A stretch of DNA of 25,867 nucleotides from an uncultured Blautia sp. (lineage in GTDB: Bacteria; Bacillota; Clostridia; Lachnospirales; Lachnospiraceae), in NCBI GenBank assembly GCA_900765525.1, contig CAAFRY010000148.1, positions 1 to 25,867 of the forward strand, in the 5' to 3' direction. The notes beneath the pieces were generated by a model. That model was not told where the DNA came from. It saw only the letters and a list, made by a program, of their open reading frames with translations, and ran no database searches. The position numbers were made by a program, and so were the translations under genes. Shown piece after piece: positions 14,778 to 22,835 of this stretch (within the stretch, counting starts at the first letter, position 1; each line of letters opens with the position of its first letter).

Positions 14778-15512
14778 CTATACCACCTGCCGTCTCACTG
14801 CATTGTCCTGAAAGCGAAAGTAGTCGGGGCGATGGCGGGACTGGGTGTACTCGAACATGATGCCGTCACTGTTGAAGGTCTGGCTGCTGATAACCGCCAT
14901 ACAGTTATAATCATTGACATCCAACTCCAGATATTTTTCGTCTATCTGGGTGATTTTTTCCACAGTCATAATGCGTTTGCTGTTGACAATGGTCATGTGC
15001 AGGTCTTTTTCCAAATATTCATAAATGGAATTTTGGGCAATCTCCGGAGTGAGGCCAGGGACTGCAGATTTTAAAAAATAATTATGGTTTAGAATCAGGG
15101 GTTTTCCGTCTAAAAGATGGAGTCTTTGAATATAATATAATTCGGAGCCAAGGGGAAAACCAGTGCGGTTTGAAATTTTCTGGTCAGCAGTCAGTTCCAT
15201 GAACTGCAGGACTCTGGTTTCTCCTTTTTTATGGTTTCGAATGGAGGATTCTTTAAAGGATTCGATTCCGCCGATAGTATAAGAGGTCTGCTCAATGGGG
15301 CGGAAAATATTTCTCACACCCTTTCCCTGAAGGGTCTGCACATAGCCGTCTGTTACCAGCCTGCTGATAGCCCGGCGGACCGTGTTTCGGGAACAGTCAT
15401 AGTTAAGTATCAGAGTATTTTCAGAGGGAAGCAGTTCCAGATAAGAAAAGTCCTCTTCCTCAATTTTTTGTTTTAAATCTTTATAGATAGCTTCATATTT
15501 TGCTTTTGGCAT
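14778..15512 (-). CDS. treR: Trehalose operon repressor TreR (GntR family, UTRA domain)
   Basis: A 244-residue repressor. The N-terminal winged helix-turn-helix (about 1-70) has LPSENTLILNYDCSRNTVRR followed by AISRLVTDGYVQTLQGKG, the GntR/HutC signature. A UTRA ligand domain (about 90-235) includes FPLGSELYYIQRLHLLDGKP and a C-terminal FEYTQSRHRPDYFRF. In this family trehalose-6-phosphate is the usual inducer. The assignment is strengthened by three near-identical 16-bp operators: one just downstream of its own -10 box and two at the treP promoter. A MATE transporter gene separates it from treP-treC, but the shared operators keep the regulatory link. The ATG at 15512 is in a normal position; its gene ends 40 bp from the sulfatase operon terminator. 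Confidence 0.9.
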   Translation of the reverse strand: MPKAKYEAIYKDLKQKIEEEDFSYLELLPSENTLILNYDCSRNTVRRAISRLVTDGYVQTLQGKGVRNIFRPIEQTSYTIGGIESFKESSIRNHKKGETRVLQFMELTADQKISNRTGFPLGSELYYIQRLHLLDGKPLILNHNYFLKSAVPGLTPEIAQNSIYEYLEKDLHMTIVNSKRIMTVEKITQIDEKYLELDVNDYNCMAVISSQTFNSDGIMFEYTQSRHRPDYFRFQDNAVRRQVV

Positions 15513-15549
15513 GGGTTCACTTCACGTCCTGTTTTTTTAAATGCGACAA

Positions 15550-15565
15550 ACTTGTTTAAACATGT
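15550..15565. promoter_or_regulatory. TreR operator at treR
   Basis: ACTTGTTTAAACATGT, one base different from the perfect palindrome in front of treP. It lies about 10 bp downstream of the treR -10 box, where bound repressor would block its own transcription. Confidence 0.75.
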
Positions 15566-15575
15566 CCTTGGGTTT

Positions 15576-15603
15576 ATTATAAAACAGAAATAGAGAAAGT
15601 CAA
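15576..15603 (-). promoter_or_regulatory. treR promoter
   Basis: On the minus strand: TTGACT (15603-15598), 16 bp, TATAAT (15581-15576). The -35 box overlaps the stop codon of the upstream MATE gene. Confidence 0.7.
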
Positions 15604-16940
15604 GAGTAATGTTTCCTTTTCAGCACAATAAAGCAGGCCAGATGAACGGCGGCGGTAAGGCCCCAGGATATAGGGTAGGATATGTACAGGCTTTCCAGGC
15701 TGTGATTCCAGGCAAAAATGGTGAAAATCCAGACAATACGGAAGCCGCAGGCTCCGGCCAGAGAAACCAGCATAGGAAGCATAGAATATCCCATACCTCG
15801 CATGCTTCCCACCAGGGTATCCATGGTGCCGCAAAGATAGTAGGTGGAGCAGATAACCGCCATCCGCTTTATACCATAGGCCGCAACCTCCGGGTCTGAG
15901 GAATAGATGCCCAGAAGCTGGCTGTGGAATGTCAGAGCCAAAGCTCCCATGACAGCGCCGATACAGACTACAAGCACAATGCAGCGCACCAGAATCCGGT
16001 TGATGTTATTGTATTTATGGGCGCCTACATTTTGACTGGTAAAACTCAGATTGGCTTGGTATATGGAATTCATGGAGGTGTAGATAAAGCTTTCCAGATT
16101 GGAGGCAGCAGTGTTTCCTGCCATGGCCATAGAGCCGAAGGAATTTACGGAGGACTGTATCAATACATTGGAAATGGAAAATACAGAGCTCTGCAGTCCT
16201 GCGGGAAGCCCCAGACGGAGTACGGCTTTTAGCTTGTCCTTGTGTATCTTTAAATCCCGCCATACCAGCCGGCAGATACCATCCATTTTTGTCAGGCAGC
16301 GAAGAATTAAAATCGCAGATACAGTTTGAGAGATAATAGTGGCAAGCGCTACGCCGGCAACACCCAGATGGCAGATAATTACGAAGAAAAGATTCAGTAC
16401 TACATTTATGATTCCTGCTGACATTAAGTAATAAAGGGGCCTTCTGGTATCACCGATAGCCCGGAGAATGGCTGCGCCGAAGTTGTAAAGCATTACTGAG
16501 GGCATACCGATAAAATAAATACGGATATACAAAGTGGCCTGGTCCAGGACATCCTCCGGTGTGCCCATAAGCTCCAGCATAGGTACGGCGAAAACAAGTC
16601 CTACAATTATCAGGACAAGTCCGCTGATGATGCTTACCAGGATAGAGGTATGAACGGTTTCGTGGACATTTTGCTGGTTTTTGGCCCCGTAATATCTGGC
16701 AACCAGTACATTGGTGCCAATAGAGAAGCCGATAAAAAAGTTGACAAATAAAGCAATCAGAGAGCTGGTGGAACCTACGGCTGCCAGGGCCTGGCTTCCG
16801 GTAAAGCGGCCTACTACCACAATATCTGCTGCATTAAATAAAAGCTGAAGAATACCGGACATCATAAGCGGAAGAGAAAAAATCAGCAGCTTTCTGAAAA
16901 GCGGTCCGGTACACATATCGATTTCATATGATTTTTGCAC
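15600..16940 (-). CDS. MATE family multidrug/metabolite efflux transporter
   Basis: A 446-residue membrane protein with about 12 helices in two homologous halves, of the MATE family, which exports drugs or metabolites in exchange for Na+ or H+. Characteristic stretches are PLMMSGILQLLFNAADIVVV near residue 25, VGRFTGSQALAAVGSTSSL, and NVLVARYYGAKN near 80; the C-terminal half repeats the pattern with NLSFTSQNVGAHKYN. The start is GTG at 16940, preceded by GGGGGA at 5 nt; the next ATG, eight codons in, has no ribosome binding site. It lies between treR and treP, but nothing ties it to trehalose. Upstream is a large inverted repeat that may be its control site. Substrate unknown. Confidence 0.9.
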   Translation of the reverse strand: MQKSYEIDMCTGPLFRKLLIFSLPLMMSGILQLLFNAADIVVVGRFTGSQALAAVGSTSSLIALFVNFFIGFSIGTNVLVARYYGAKNQQNVHETVHTSILVSIISGLVLIIVGLVFAVPMLELMGTPEDVLDQATLYIRIYFIGMPSVMLYNFGAAILRAIGDTRRPLYYLMSAGIINVVLNLFFVIICHLGVAGVALATIISQTVSAILILRCLTKMDGICRLVWRDLKIHKDKLKAVLRLGLPAGLQSSVFSISNVLIQSSVNSFGSMAMAGNTAASNLESFIYTSMNSIYQANLSFTSQNVGAHKYNNINRILVRCIVLVVCIGAVMGALALTFHSQLLGIYSSDPEVAAYGIKRMAVICSTYYLCGTMDTLVGSMRGMGYSMLPMLVSLAGACGFRIVWIFTIFAWNHSLESLYISYPISWGLTAAVHLACFIVLKRKHYS

Positions 16941-16976
16941 GAAAATCCCCCATTTCTATCTTTTTCTGGTTACAGC

Positions 16977-17025
16977 CTACCCTCAATATACAGGGGCCCT
17001 TTATCCCCTTATATATTGAGGGTAG
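16977..17025. repeat. 14-bp inverted repeat between the MATE and treP genes
   Basis: CTACCCTCAATATA (16977-16990) and TATATTGAGGGTAG (17012-17025) are exact reverse complements, 21 bp apart. An inner AGGGG (16992-16996) can also pair with CCCCT (17005-17009). No T-run follows on either strand, so it is not an evident terminator. It lies upstream of the MATE gene and could be a regulator site or a leader hairpin. Confidence 0.7.
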
Positions 17026-17065
17026 CACAAGAAAAAAGAAAGTGCAATGATTTTGAAAATATCTG

Positions 17066-17094
17066 TTGACTTGTTTAAACAAGTGTGCTATCTT
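17066..17094 (+). promoter_or_regulatory. treP-treC promoter
   Basis: TTGACT (17066-17071), 17 bp, TATCTT (17089-17094). The first TreR operator begins inside the -35 box and the second lies just past the -10 box. Confidence 0.75.
17069..17084. promoter_or_regulatory. TreR operator 1 at treP
   Basis: A perfect 16-bp palindrome, ACTTGTTTAAACAAGT, overlapping the -35 box and spacer of the treP promoter. Confidence 0.8.
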
Positions 17095-17096
17095 AT

Positions 17097-17112
17097 ACTT
17101 GTTCAAACAAGT
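17097..17112. promoter_or_regulatory. TreR operator 2 at treP
   Basis: ACTTGTTCAAACAAGT, one base from a perfect palindrome, just downstream of the -10 box. It is centred 28 bp from operator 1, so the two sites lie on nearly opposite faces of the helix if B-form repeats of 10.5 bp are assumed. Confidence 0.8.
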
Positions 17113-17136
17113 TCGGAAAAAAGAGGAGGTAAGAAC

Positions 17137-19128
17137 ATGGCGAAGTATACAGAGGAGGTAAAGCAGCTGCTGGAGCTTGTAGGCGGTAAAGAAAATATTT
17201 CGGCAGTTTCTCACTGTATGACAAGAATGAGATTTGTTCTTGTCGATGAAAAGAAAGCGAATGCGAAGGAAATTGAAAAAATCAAATGTGTAAAGGGTAC
17301 TTTTACACAGGCAGGACAGTATCAGGTAATCATCGGAAATGATGTTTCTACCTTTTACAATGAGTTTACCGGTTACGCCGGCATTGAGGGCGTCAGCAAG
17401 GAGGCGGCCAAGCAGGCGGCTAAATCCAACCAGAACTGGATTCAGAAATTGATGAGCAACCTGGGAGAAATTTTTGCTCCTATTATCCCGGCACTTATCT
17501 GCGGTGGTCTTGTACTGGGATTCCGGAATGTAATTGATGGTATTAAGCTTTTTGAAGACGGAACTAAGACGCTGATTGAGATTTCTCAATTCTGGGCCGG
17601 TGTGGACAGCTTCCTGTGGCTTATTGGTGAGGCGGTTTTCTGGCTGTTGCCGGTAGGTATTGTGTGGTCTATCACTAAGAAAATGGGAACAACCCAGATT
17701 TTAGGTATTATCCTTGGTCTGACCTTAGTATCTTCCCAGCTTTTAAATGGTTTTGATGTAGCAACTACAGCGGCAGCAGATATTCCTAAGTGGGATTTCG
17801 GATTTGCCAAGGTTGACATGATTGGTTATCAGGGCCAGGTAATCGCATCCATGATGGCCGGTTTTGTACTGGTATATCTGGAAAAATTCTTCCGAAAAAT
17901 ATGCCCTGCAGTTATCAGTATGATTGTAGTACCTTTCTGCTCCCTGGTTCCGGCTGTGTTTATTGCCCATATGGTAGTAGGACCTATCGGCTGGACTGTG
18001 GGAAATGCAATTGCAGACGTGGTTTATGCAGGATTAACTTCTAATATCAGATTTATTTTTGCAGGTCTTTTTGGTTTCCTGTATGCACCTATTGTTATGA
18101 CTGGTCTTCATCATATGACCAATGCCATTGACAGCCAGGTGATTTCTACTATGCAGAATTCTGCTACTCCCGGAACCAATCTGTGGCCTATGATTGCCCT
18201 CAGCAATATTGCCCAGGGTTCCAGCGTGCTGGCTATGAGTATTCTGCAGAAGAAAAATGAGAGAGCCCAGCAGGTTAACGTTCCTGCATGTATTTCTTGT
18301 TACCTGGGTGTAACAGAACCGGCTCTGTTCGGTGTTAACTTAAAATACGGATTCCCTCTGATATGCGGTATGATTGGTTCTGCCTGTGCAGCCATGGTTT
18401 CCGTAGGATTTGGGGTAAGAGCCGTAAGTATCGGCGTAGGCGGTCTTCCGGGAATTCTTTCTATCTACTCTGAATGTTATGTGCCTTTCCTTTTGGCTAT
18501 GGCTATTGCAGTGGTAATACCTTTTGTCCTTACAATGATTGTAGGAAAAGCAAAGCTGTCCCTGGCAGAGAGAAGAGGGGAAGAGGCAGAGGAGGAAACT
18601 GGATTAGCAGATGAAACTCCGGCTGCAGAAGCAGTTGAAGGCAGCACAGAGAAGGCCGAAAACACAGAACCTCTTACAGAGTTAAAGGCAGGTTTAAGCG
18701 GAAAAGTAATTCCATTAGATGATGTTCCGGATGATGTATTCTCTCAGCATGTAATGGGAGACGGAGTAGCTATTGAGCCGGTAAATGATACAGTAGTAGC
18801 ACCGGCAGACGCTACTGTAGGTGTAGTAATGGCTGATACAGGACATGCCTGCGGCCTGGTGTTTGCCAATGAAATGGAATTGTTAATCCATGTAGGCGTA
18901 GACACTGTAGATATGAACGGAGACGGATTTGAACTGTTGGTAAAAGAAGGGGACAAAGTAAAGGCAGGACAGCCTTTAATCCGCTTTGATAAGAGCAAAA
19001 TCAAAGCAGCCGGACATCCTACGGCAACAGTATTTATCGTCACAGAGGAAGGACAGGCTAAGAATATTCAGTATTTCACCGGAATGGATGCAGAAGCAGG
19101 AAACACACCAATTATCCGGTTTGAGTAA
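17137..19128 (+). CDS. treP: PTS trehalose-specific EIIBCA permease
   Basis: A 663-residue transporter that imports trehalose and phosphorylates it to trehalose-6-phosphate. Domain order: EIIB at about 1-90 with phospho-Cys27 in AVSHCMTRMRF; EIIC at about 105-475 with ten or so helices and the motif GLHHMTNAIDSQ; an acidic Ala/Glu-rich linker (about 480-510); and a fused glucose-type EIIA at about 520-663 with active-site His570 (TGHACG) and His585 (LLIHVGVDTV). Bacillus TreP lacks the EIIA part, so this version does not need a partner EIIA. The frame is open from 17047, but ATG 17137 has AGGAGG 7 nt upstream, and the operators lie in front of it. Trehalose specificity rests on the adjacent treC and TreR sites; sucrose EII is the nearest alternative. 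Confidence 0.9.
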   Translation: MAKYTEEVKQLLELVGGKENISAVSHCMTRMRFVLVDEKKANAKEIEKIKCVKGTFTQAGQYQVIIGNDVSTFYNEFTGYAGIEGVSKEAAKQAAKSNQNWIQKLMSNLGEIFAPIIPALICGGLVLGFRNVIDGIKLFEDGTKTLIEISQFWAGVDSFLWLIGEAVFWLLPVGIVWSITKKMGTTQILGIILGLTLVSSQLLNGFDVATTAAADIPKWDFGFAKVDMIGYQGQVIASMMAGFVLVYLEKFFRKICPAVISMIVVPFCSLVPAVFIAHMVVGPIGWTVGNAIADVVYAGLTSNIRFIFAGLFGFLYAPIVMTGLHHMTNAIDSQVISTMQNSATPGTNLWPMIALSNIAQGSSVLAMSILQKKNERAQQVNVPACISCYLGVTEPALFGVNLKYGFPLICGMIGSACAAMVSVGFGVRAVSIGVGGLPGILSIYSECYVPFLLAMAIAVVIPFVLTMIVGKAKLSLAERRGEEAEEETGLADETPAAEAVEGSTEKAENTEPLTELKAGLSGKVIPLDDVPDDVFSQHVMGDGVAIEPVNDTVVAPADATVGVVMADTGHACGLVFANEMELLIHVGVDTVDMNGDGFELLVKEGDKVKAGQPLIRFDKSKIKAAGHPTATVFIVTEEGQAKNIQYFTGMDAEAGNTPIIRFE

Positions 19129-19141
19129 GGAGGAAAAGTCA

Positions 19142-20791
19142 ATGGCGGATTTTAAGAAAAGCGTTGTATATCAGATTTATCCCAAATCTTTTTATGATAC
19201 AAACGGGGACGGACTGGGAGACTTAAAAGGAATTATAGAGAAGCTGGATTATATCAAGGCCCTGGGCGCAGACTATATCTGGATGACTCCTTTTTTCGTA
19301 TCCCCACAGAAGGATAATGGGTATGACGTGGAGGATTACTATAATGTAGACCCACGCTACGGAACCATGGAGGATGTGGAGGAACTGGTAAAGGAAGCGG
19401 ATAAAAGAGGAATCCGCCTGATGTTTGACATGGTGTTCAACCATACCTCCGACAGAAATATCTGGTTCCGGAAAGCTCTTTCCGGAGACCCAAAGTACAA
19501 GGATTTTTACATCTTTAAAAAGGGTCCAAAGCCAGGAGTACCGCCTACAAACTGGGAAAGTAAATTCGGAGGAAACGCATGGGAATATGTGGAAGAGTTC
19601 GATGAGTATTATCTGCACCTTTTCGATGTTTCACAGCCGGATTTGAACTGGGATAACCCGGAGGTGAGAAAAGAAGTCCAGAAGGTAGTAAAATTCTGGA
19701 TGGACAAGGGTATTAAAGGATTCCGTTTTGACGTAGTGAACCTTATCAGTAAGGATAAGTATGAAAACGATTATCAGGGAGACGGAAGAAGATTTTATAC
19801 AGACGGTCCTAATATTCACAAATATCTTCAGGAATTAAACGAGACAACCTTTGGGACGGATGCAGAGATTATTACGGTAGGCGAGATGTCCAGTACCTCT
19901 ATGGAGAACTGTTACCAGTATGCTAATGAGGAAGGAAAAGAGTTGTCCATGGTATTTAGTTTCCACCATCTGAAGGTGGACTTTATGGGAAATGAAAAGT
20001 GGGTTATGGTGCCTTTTGATTTCCAGAAGCTGAAAAATATTCTGTTTGACTGGCAGACAAATATGGCAGAACATAAGGCCTGGAATGCAGTGTTCTGGTG
20101 CAATCATGACCAGCCCAGAGTTGTCTCCAGATTTGGAAATGTAGAGAAATATTGGAAAGAATCTGCAAAAATGCTGGGAACGGTTATCCACTGTCTGAGG
20201 GGTACACCCTATATCTACCAGGGAGAAGAACTGGGAATGACAAATGCAGGATTTACAGAACTTTCCCAGTATAAGGATGTGGAGAGCCTGAATCATTTCC
20301 GTATTCTCCAGGAGAAAGGATTGACAGCAGAAAATGCTTACCAGATTCTCCAGATACATTCCAGAGACAACAGCCGTACCCCTATGCAGTGGGAGGCTGG
20401 AGAAAACGGTGGATTTACTACAGGAGAGCCCTGGATTGAGGTGAACAAAAACTGTTCTTACATTAACGCTGAGGCAGAGCTTCAGGATGAGGATTCTATC
20501 TTCCATTATTACCAGAAGCTGATTGCTCTGAGAAAGCAGTATGATGTGATTCCCTATGGAAACTTTAAGGCTTTGGATGAGAAAAATCCTTCCGTATTTG
20601 CTTATGAGAGAGAATATCAGGGACAAAATCTGGTGGTTGCCTGCAACTTCTATGGCAAAGATGTGAAATGGGATGCAGAGCGTGATTTGAGCCAGTACCA
20701 ATGCCTGCTGAGTAATTATGGGGAGCAGAAAATTCAGGGAACAGAAATAGAGCTGAAGCCATATGAGGCTGTGGTATTGTATAAAAAATAA
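19142..20791 (+). CDS. treC: Trehalose-6-phosphate hydrolase (GH13)
   Basis: A 549-residue cytoplasmic GH13 enzyme that splits trehalose-6-phosphate into glucose and glucose-6-phosphate. It opens with VVYQIYPKSFYDTNGDGLGD followed by LKGI, typical of the treC/oligo-1,6-glucosidase group. The catalytic triad is visible: nucleophile Asp197 in GFRFDVVNLIS, acid Glu248 in TVGEMSS, and Asp323 in CNHDQPR. Length is normal. The start is ATG 19142, with AAGGAGG overlapping the end of treP; the gene begins 13 nt after the treP stop, and both are transcribed from the TreR-controlled promoter. Sequence alone would also allow an alpha-glucosidase, but the EIIBCA partner and TreR operators favour phosphotrehalase. 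Confidence 0.93.
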   Translation: MADFKKSVVYQIYPKSFYDTNGDGLGDLKGIIEKLDYIKALGADYIWMTPFFVSPQKDNGYDVEDYYNVDPRYGTMEDVEELVKEADKRGIRLMFDMVFNHTSDRNIWFRKALSGDPKYKDFYIFKKGPKPGVPPTNWESKFGGNAWEYVEEFDEYYLHLFDVSQPDLNWDNPEVRKEVQKVVKFWMDKGIKGFRFDVVNLISKDKYENDYQGDGRRFYTDGPNIHKYLQELNETTFGTDAEIITVGEMSSTSMENCYQYANEEGKELSMVFSFHHLKVDFMGNEKWVMVPFDFQKLKNILFDWQTNMAEHKAWNAVFWCNHDQPRVVSRFGNVEKYWKESAKMLGTVIHCLRGTPYIYQGEELGMTNAGFTELSQYKDVESLNHFRILQEKGLTAENAYQILQIHSRDNSRTPMQWEAGENGGFTTGEPWIEVNKNCSYINAEAELQDEDSIFHYYQKLIALRKQYDVIPYGNFKALDEKNPSVFAYEREYQGQNLVVACNFYGKDVKWDAERDLSQYQCLLSNYGEQKIQGTEIELKPYEAVVLYKK

Positions 20792-20807
20792 GAGTATTTT
20801 ATTATAA

Positions 20808-20849
20808 CAGAAGCGCTTCTGACTGTCTGAGCGGGCAGTTAGGAGCGCT
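20808..20849 (+). other. Palindrome and hairpin after treC
   Basis: CAGAAGCGCTTCTG (20808-20821) is a perfect 14-bp palindrome. Alternatively 20812-20825 pairs with 20836-20849 over 14 bp with two G-U pairs and a 10-nt loop. No T-run follows, so it may be a transcript-end stabiliser or factor site rather than an intrinsic terminator. Confidence 0.5.
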
Positions 20850-20914
20850 GCCTACATAGTAAAGTCTGCTAATGTTAAATCCTTGTAAAATTTTAAAAAT
20901 ATGGATTTTATGTC

Positions 20915-20943
20915 TTGAATAAATCCGCAGGAAAAGGTATAAA
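20915..20943 (+). promoter_or_regulatory. Promoter of the Na/Pi cotransporter gene
   Basis: TTGAAT (20915-20920), 17 bp, TATAAA (20938-20943). Transcription would start near 20950, about 60 nt before the GTG start. Confidence 0.6.
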
Positions 20944-20954
20944 TGTAATAGTGC

Positions 20955-20982
20955 TGTAAAAATAAAGTAAAATTTTGTAAAA
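20955..20982. promoter_or_regulatory. Pho-box-like direct repeats in the Na/Pi leader
   Basis: On the minus strand TTTACA, TTTACT and TTTACA occur at steps of 10 and 11 bp, one helical turn apart. This resembles the TTAACA-type repeats bound by Gram-positive PhoP. They lie at about +5 to +32 of the predicted transcript, a position that would suit repression. The sequence is A/T-rich, so chance is a real possibility. Confidence 0.35.
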
Positions 20983-21008
20983 GAACAGAGCATGTATGGA
21001 GGAGAAAA

Positions 21009-22655
21009 GTGAAAATTACAGATTTTTTCAGTCTACTGGGTGGACTGGCATTATTCCTTTACGGTATGCAGATGATGAGCAACGGCTTGGAGGCTGCTGC
21101 CGGAAACAGAATGAAGCAGATTCTGGAAAAGCTTACAGCTAACCGTATCCTGGGAATCCTGGTGGGAGCCGGAATCACTGCGGTAATTCAGTCATCTTCT
21201 GCTACCACAGTTATGGTGGTCGGTTTTGTTAATTCAGGTATGATGACGTTGAGACAGGCTGTGTGGATTATCATGGGAGCCAATATCGGTACTACCATTA
21301 CCGGACAGCTGATTGCCCTGGATGTGGGGGCCCTGGCGCCTTTATTCGCCTTCTTCGGCGTGGCGCTGATTGTATTTGTAAAGAAGCAGAAAATTCATCA
21401 TTACGGACTGATTGTAGCAGGTCTTGGTATCCTGTTTATCGGTATGGAAATGATGAGCAGCGCTATGATGCCTCTTAGAGATTCAGATGCTTTCGTATCT
21501 CTGATGACCAAGTTCTCCAATCCGGTTCTGGGAATTCTGGCAGGTATGATTTTTACCGCTATTATCCAGTCTTCCTCAGCTTCCGTTGGTATTCTCCAGG
21601 CCCTGGCCTCCAGTGGTCTTATTGGATTGTCAAATGCAGTGTTTGTACTTTTCGGACAGAATATCGGTACTTGTATCACTGCAATCCTGGCGTCCATCGG
21701 CACCAACAGAAACGCTAAGAGAACAACGATTATTCACTTGATGTTTAATATTATCGGTACCACGATTTTTACTATTGTGTGTGTGATAACACCGCTGACT
21801 TCTGTAGTGGAAGGCTTTACGCCGGACAATGTGGCAGCTCAGATTGCCAATATGCACACCTTGTTTAACGTGGTAACCACCCTTCTGCTTCTGCCCTTTG
21901 GCACTTATCTGGCTAAGCTGGCAGTGAAAATCCTTCCGGAGAAGCAGGAAGAGGTTGCAGATGTTATGCATATGGAGTTTATCCGCCCCATGGAGACAAA
22001 GAGAGACACACAGATTGGTCTTTCTGCCATTGCTGTAACCAGTGTGCGTAAGGAGCTTCACCGCATGATTGAGATGGCCAGAGAAAATGTGGATATGAGT
22101 TTTCGGGCTGTGAAGGAAGGAAAGACTACTCATCTGGAAGAAGTTCGGGACAGAGAGGAATATATTGATTTTCTGAATAAGGAAATTTCCAAATATATTT
22201 CTAAGACCATGGTAAACGAAAGTAATCCAAGAGATTCCAAGTACATGAGCGTACTGTTTAAGGTATGCGGAAATGTGGAGCGAATCGGCGACCATGCCAT
22301 GAATATCTGCGGCTATACTAAGCTCATTGAAAAGCAGAATATTTCCTTCTCTCAGGAGGTAAAGGAAGAAATCGACCAGATGAGAGAGGTCTGCGGACAG
22401 GCTTTAGATTATCTGGGAGAGCTTGGACAGGAACCGGGACAGAAGGAAGATATTAAGGCTATAGAGAAGTTTGAGCAGAAGATTGACGATATGACGGAAG
22501 ATTACAGACAGAAGCAGTTAGAGCGTATGCAGAAGGGTACATGCTCTGAAGAGGGCTGCATCATCTACTCAGAAATGCTGACAGACTTTGAGCGAATCGG
22601 TGACCATATTCTGAACATCGGACAGGAAATGGGCCGTGGCAAGGTCAGCGCATAA
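21009..22655 (+). CDS. Na/Pi cotransporter family protein with PhoU-like domain
   Basis: A 548-residue membrane protein. The first 310 or so residues are two Na/Pi-cotransporter repeats, each with the signature QSSS: Q61SSSATTVMVVGF and Q187SSSASVGILQAL, plus GANIGTTITGQL and GQNIGTCITAIL. The C-terminal part (about 340-545) is helical and PhoU-like, with two ERIGDH motifs (near residues 425 and 530). It should carry phosphate with Na+ or modulate phosphate uptake. The start is GTG at 21009 with GGAGG 6 nt upstream. It is transcribed alone, with its own promoter and a strong structured terminator. Transport direction and phosphate control are family-based inference. Confidence 0.92.
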   Translation: MKITDFFSLLGGLALFLYGMQMMSNGLEAAAGNRMKQILEKLTANRILGILVGAGITAVIQSSSATTVMVVGFVNSGMMTLRQAVWIIMGANIGTTITGQLIALDVGALAPLFAFFGVALIVFVKKQKIHHYGLIVAGLGILFIGMEMMSSAMMPLRDSDAFVSLMTKFSNPVLGILAGMIFTAIIQSSSASVGILQALASSGLIGLSNAVFVLFGQNIGTCITAILASIGTNRNAKRTTIIHLMFNIIGTTIFTIVCVITPLTSVVEGFTPDNVAAQIANMHTLFNVVTTLLLLPFGTYLAKLAVKILPEKQEEVADVMHMEFIRPMETKRDTQIGLSAIAVTSVRKELHRMIEMARENVDMSFRAVKEGKTTHLEEVRDREEYIDFLNKEISKYISKTMVNESNPRDSKYMSVLFKVCGNVERIGDHAMNICGYTKLIEKQNISFSQEVKEEIDQMREVCGQALDYLGELGQEPGQKEDIKAIEKFEQKIDDMTEDYRQKQLERMQKGTCSEEGCIIYSEMLTDFERIGDHILNIGQEMGRGKVSA

Positions 22656-22681
22656 AATAAAAAGAATAGAAGAATAGAAAT

Positions 22682-22764
22682 TCCCGCAGGGGCTAAATCT
22701 GAAAGACATTGTTCTTAAAGTGAACAGAGGGTCTGACAGAAGAGAGCTTTTGCGGGATTTTTTT
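22682..22764 (+). terminator. Long structured terminator of the Na/Pi gene
   Basis: TCCCGCAGGGGCT (22682-22694) pairs with AGCTTTTGCGGGA (22745-22757), 13 pairs with three G-U, followed by seven Ts. The interior continues the rod: TCTG/CAGA, AGAC/GTCT and TTGTTC/GAACAG around the loop ttaaagt. This is larger than a usual terminator and could also be a stable 3'-end RNA. Confidence 0.75.
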
Positions 22765-22767
22765 CTA

Positions 22768-22796
22768 TTGCTTCCTTTGGTATCTTGCTATACAAT
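22768..22796 (+). promoter_or_regulatory. Promoter of the padR-type gene
   Basis: TTGCTT (22768-22773), 17 bp, TACAAT (22791-22796), directly after the preceding terminator and about 33 bp before the ribosome binding site region. Confidence 0.6.
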
Positions 22797-22835
22797 ATAC
22801 TTAGGAAATCAAGTTGAAAAAGATGAGGTGATTTT

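Noticed and set aside
16924..17589. 221-codon open frame on the minus strand across the MATE-treP gap
   Set aside because: Overlaps the start of treP, its promoter and operators; the composition looks like antisense of a membrane protein gene.
19835..20701. 288-codon open frame antisense to treC
   Set aside because: Shadow of a strongly supported enzyme gene with intact catalytic residues.
21630..22295. 221-codon open frame antisense to the Na/Pi gene
   Set aside because: Shadow of a strongly supported gene; no start signals.
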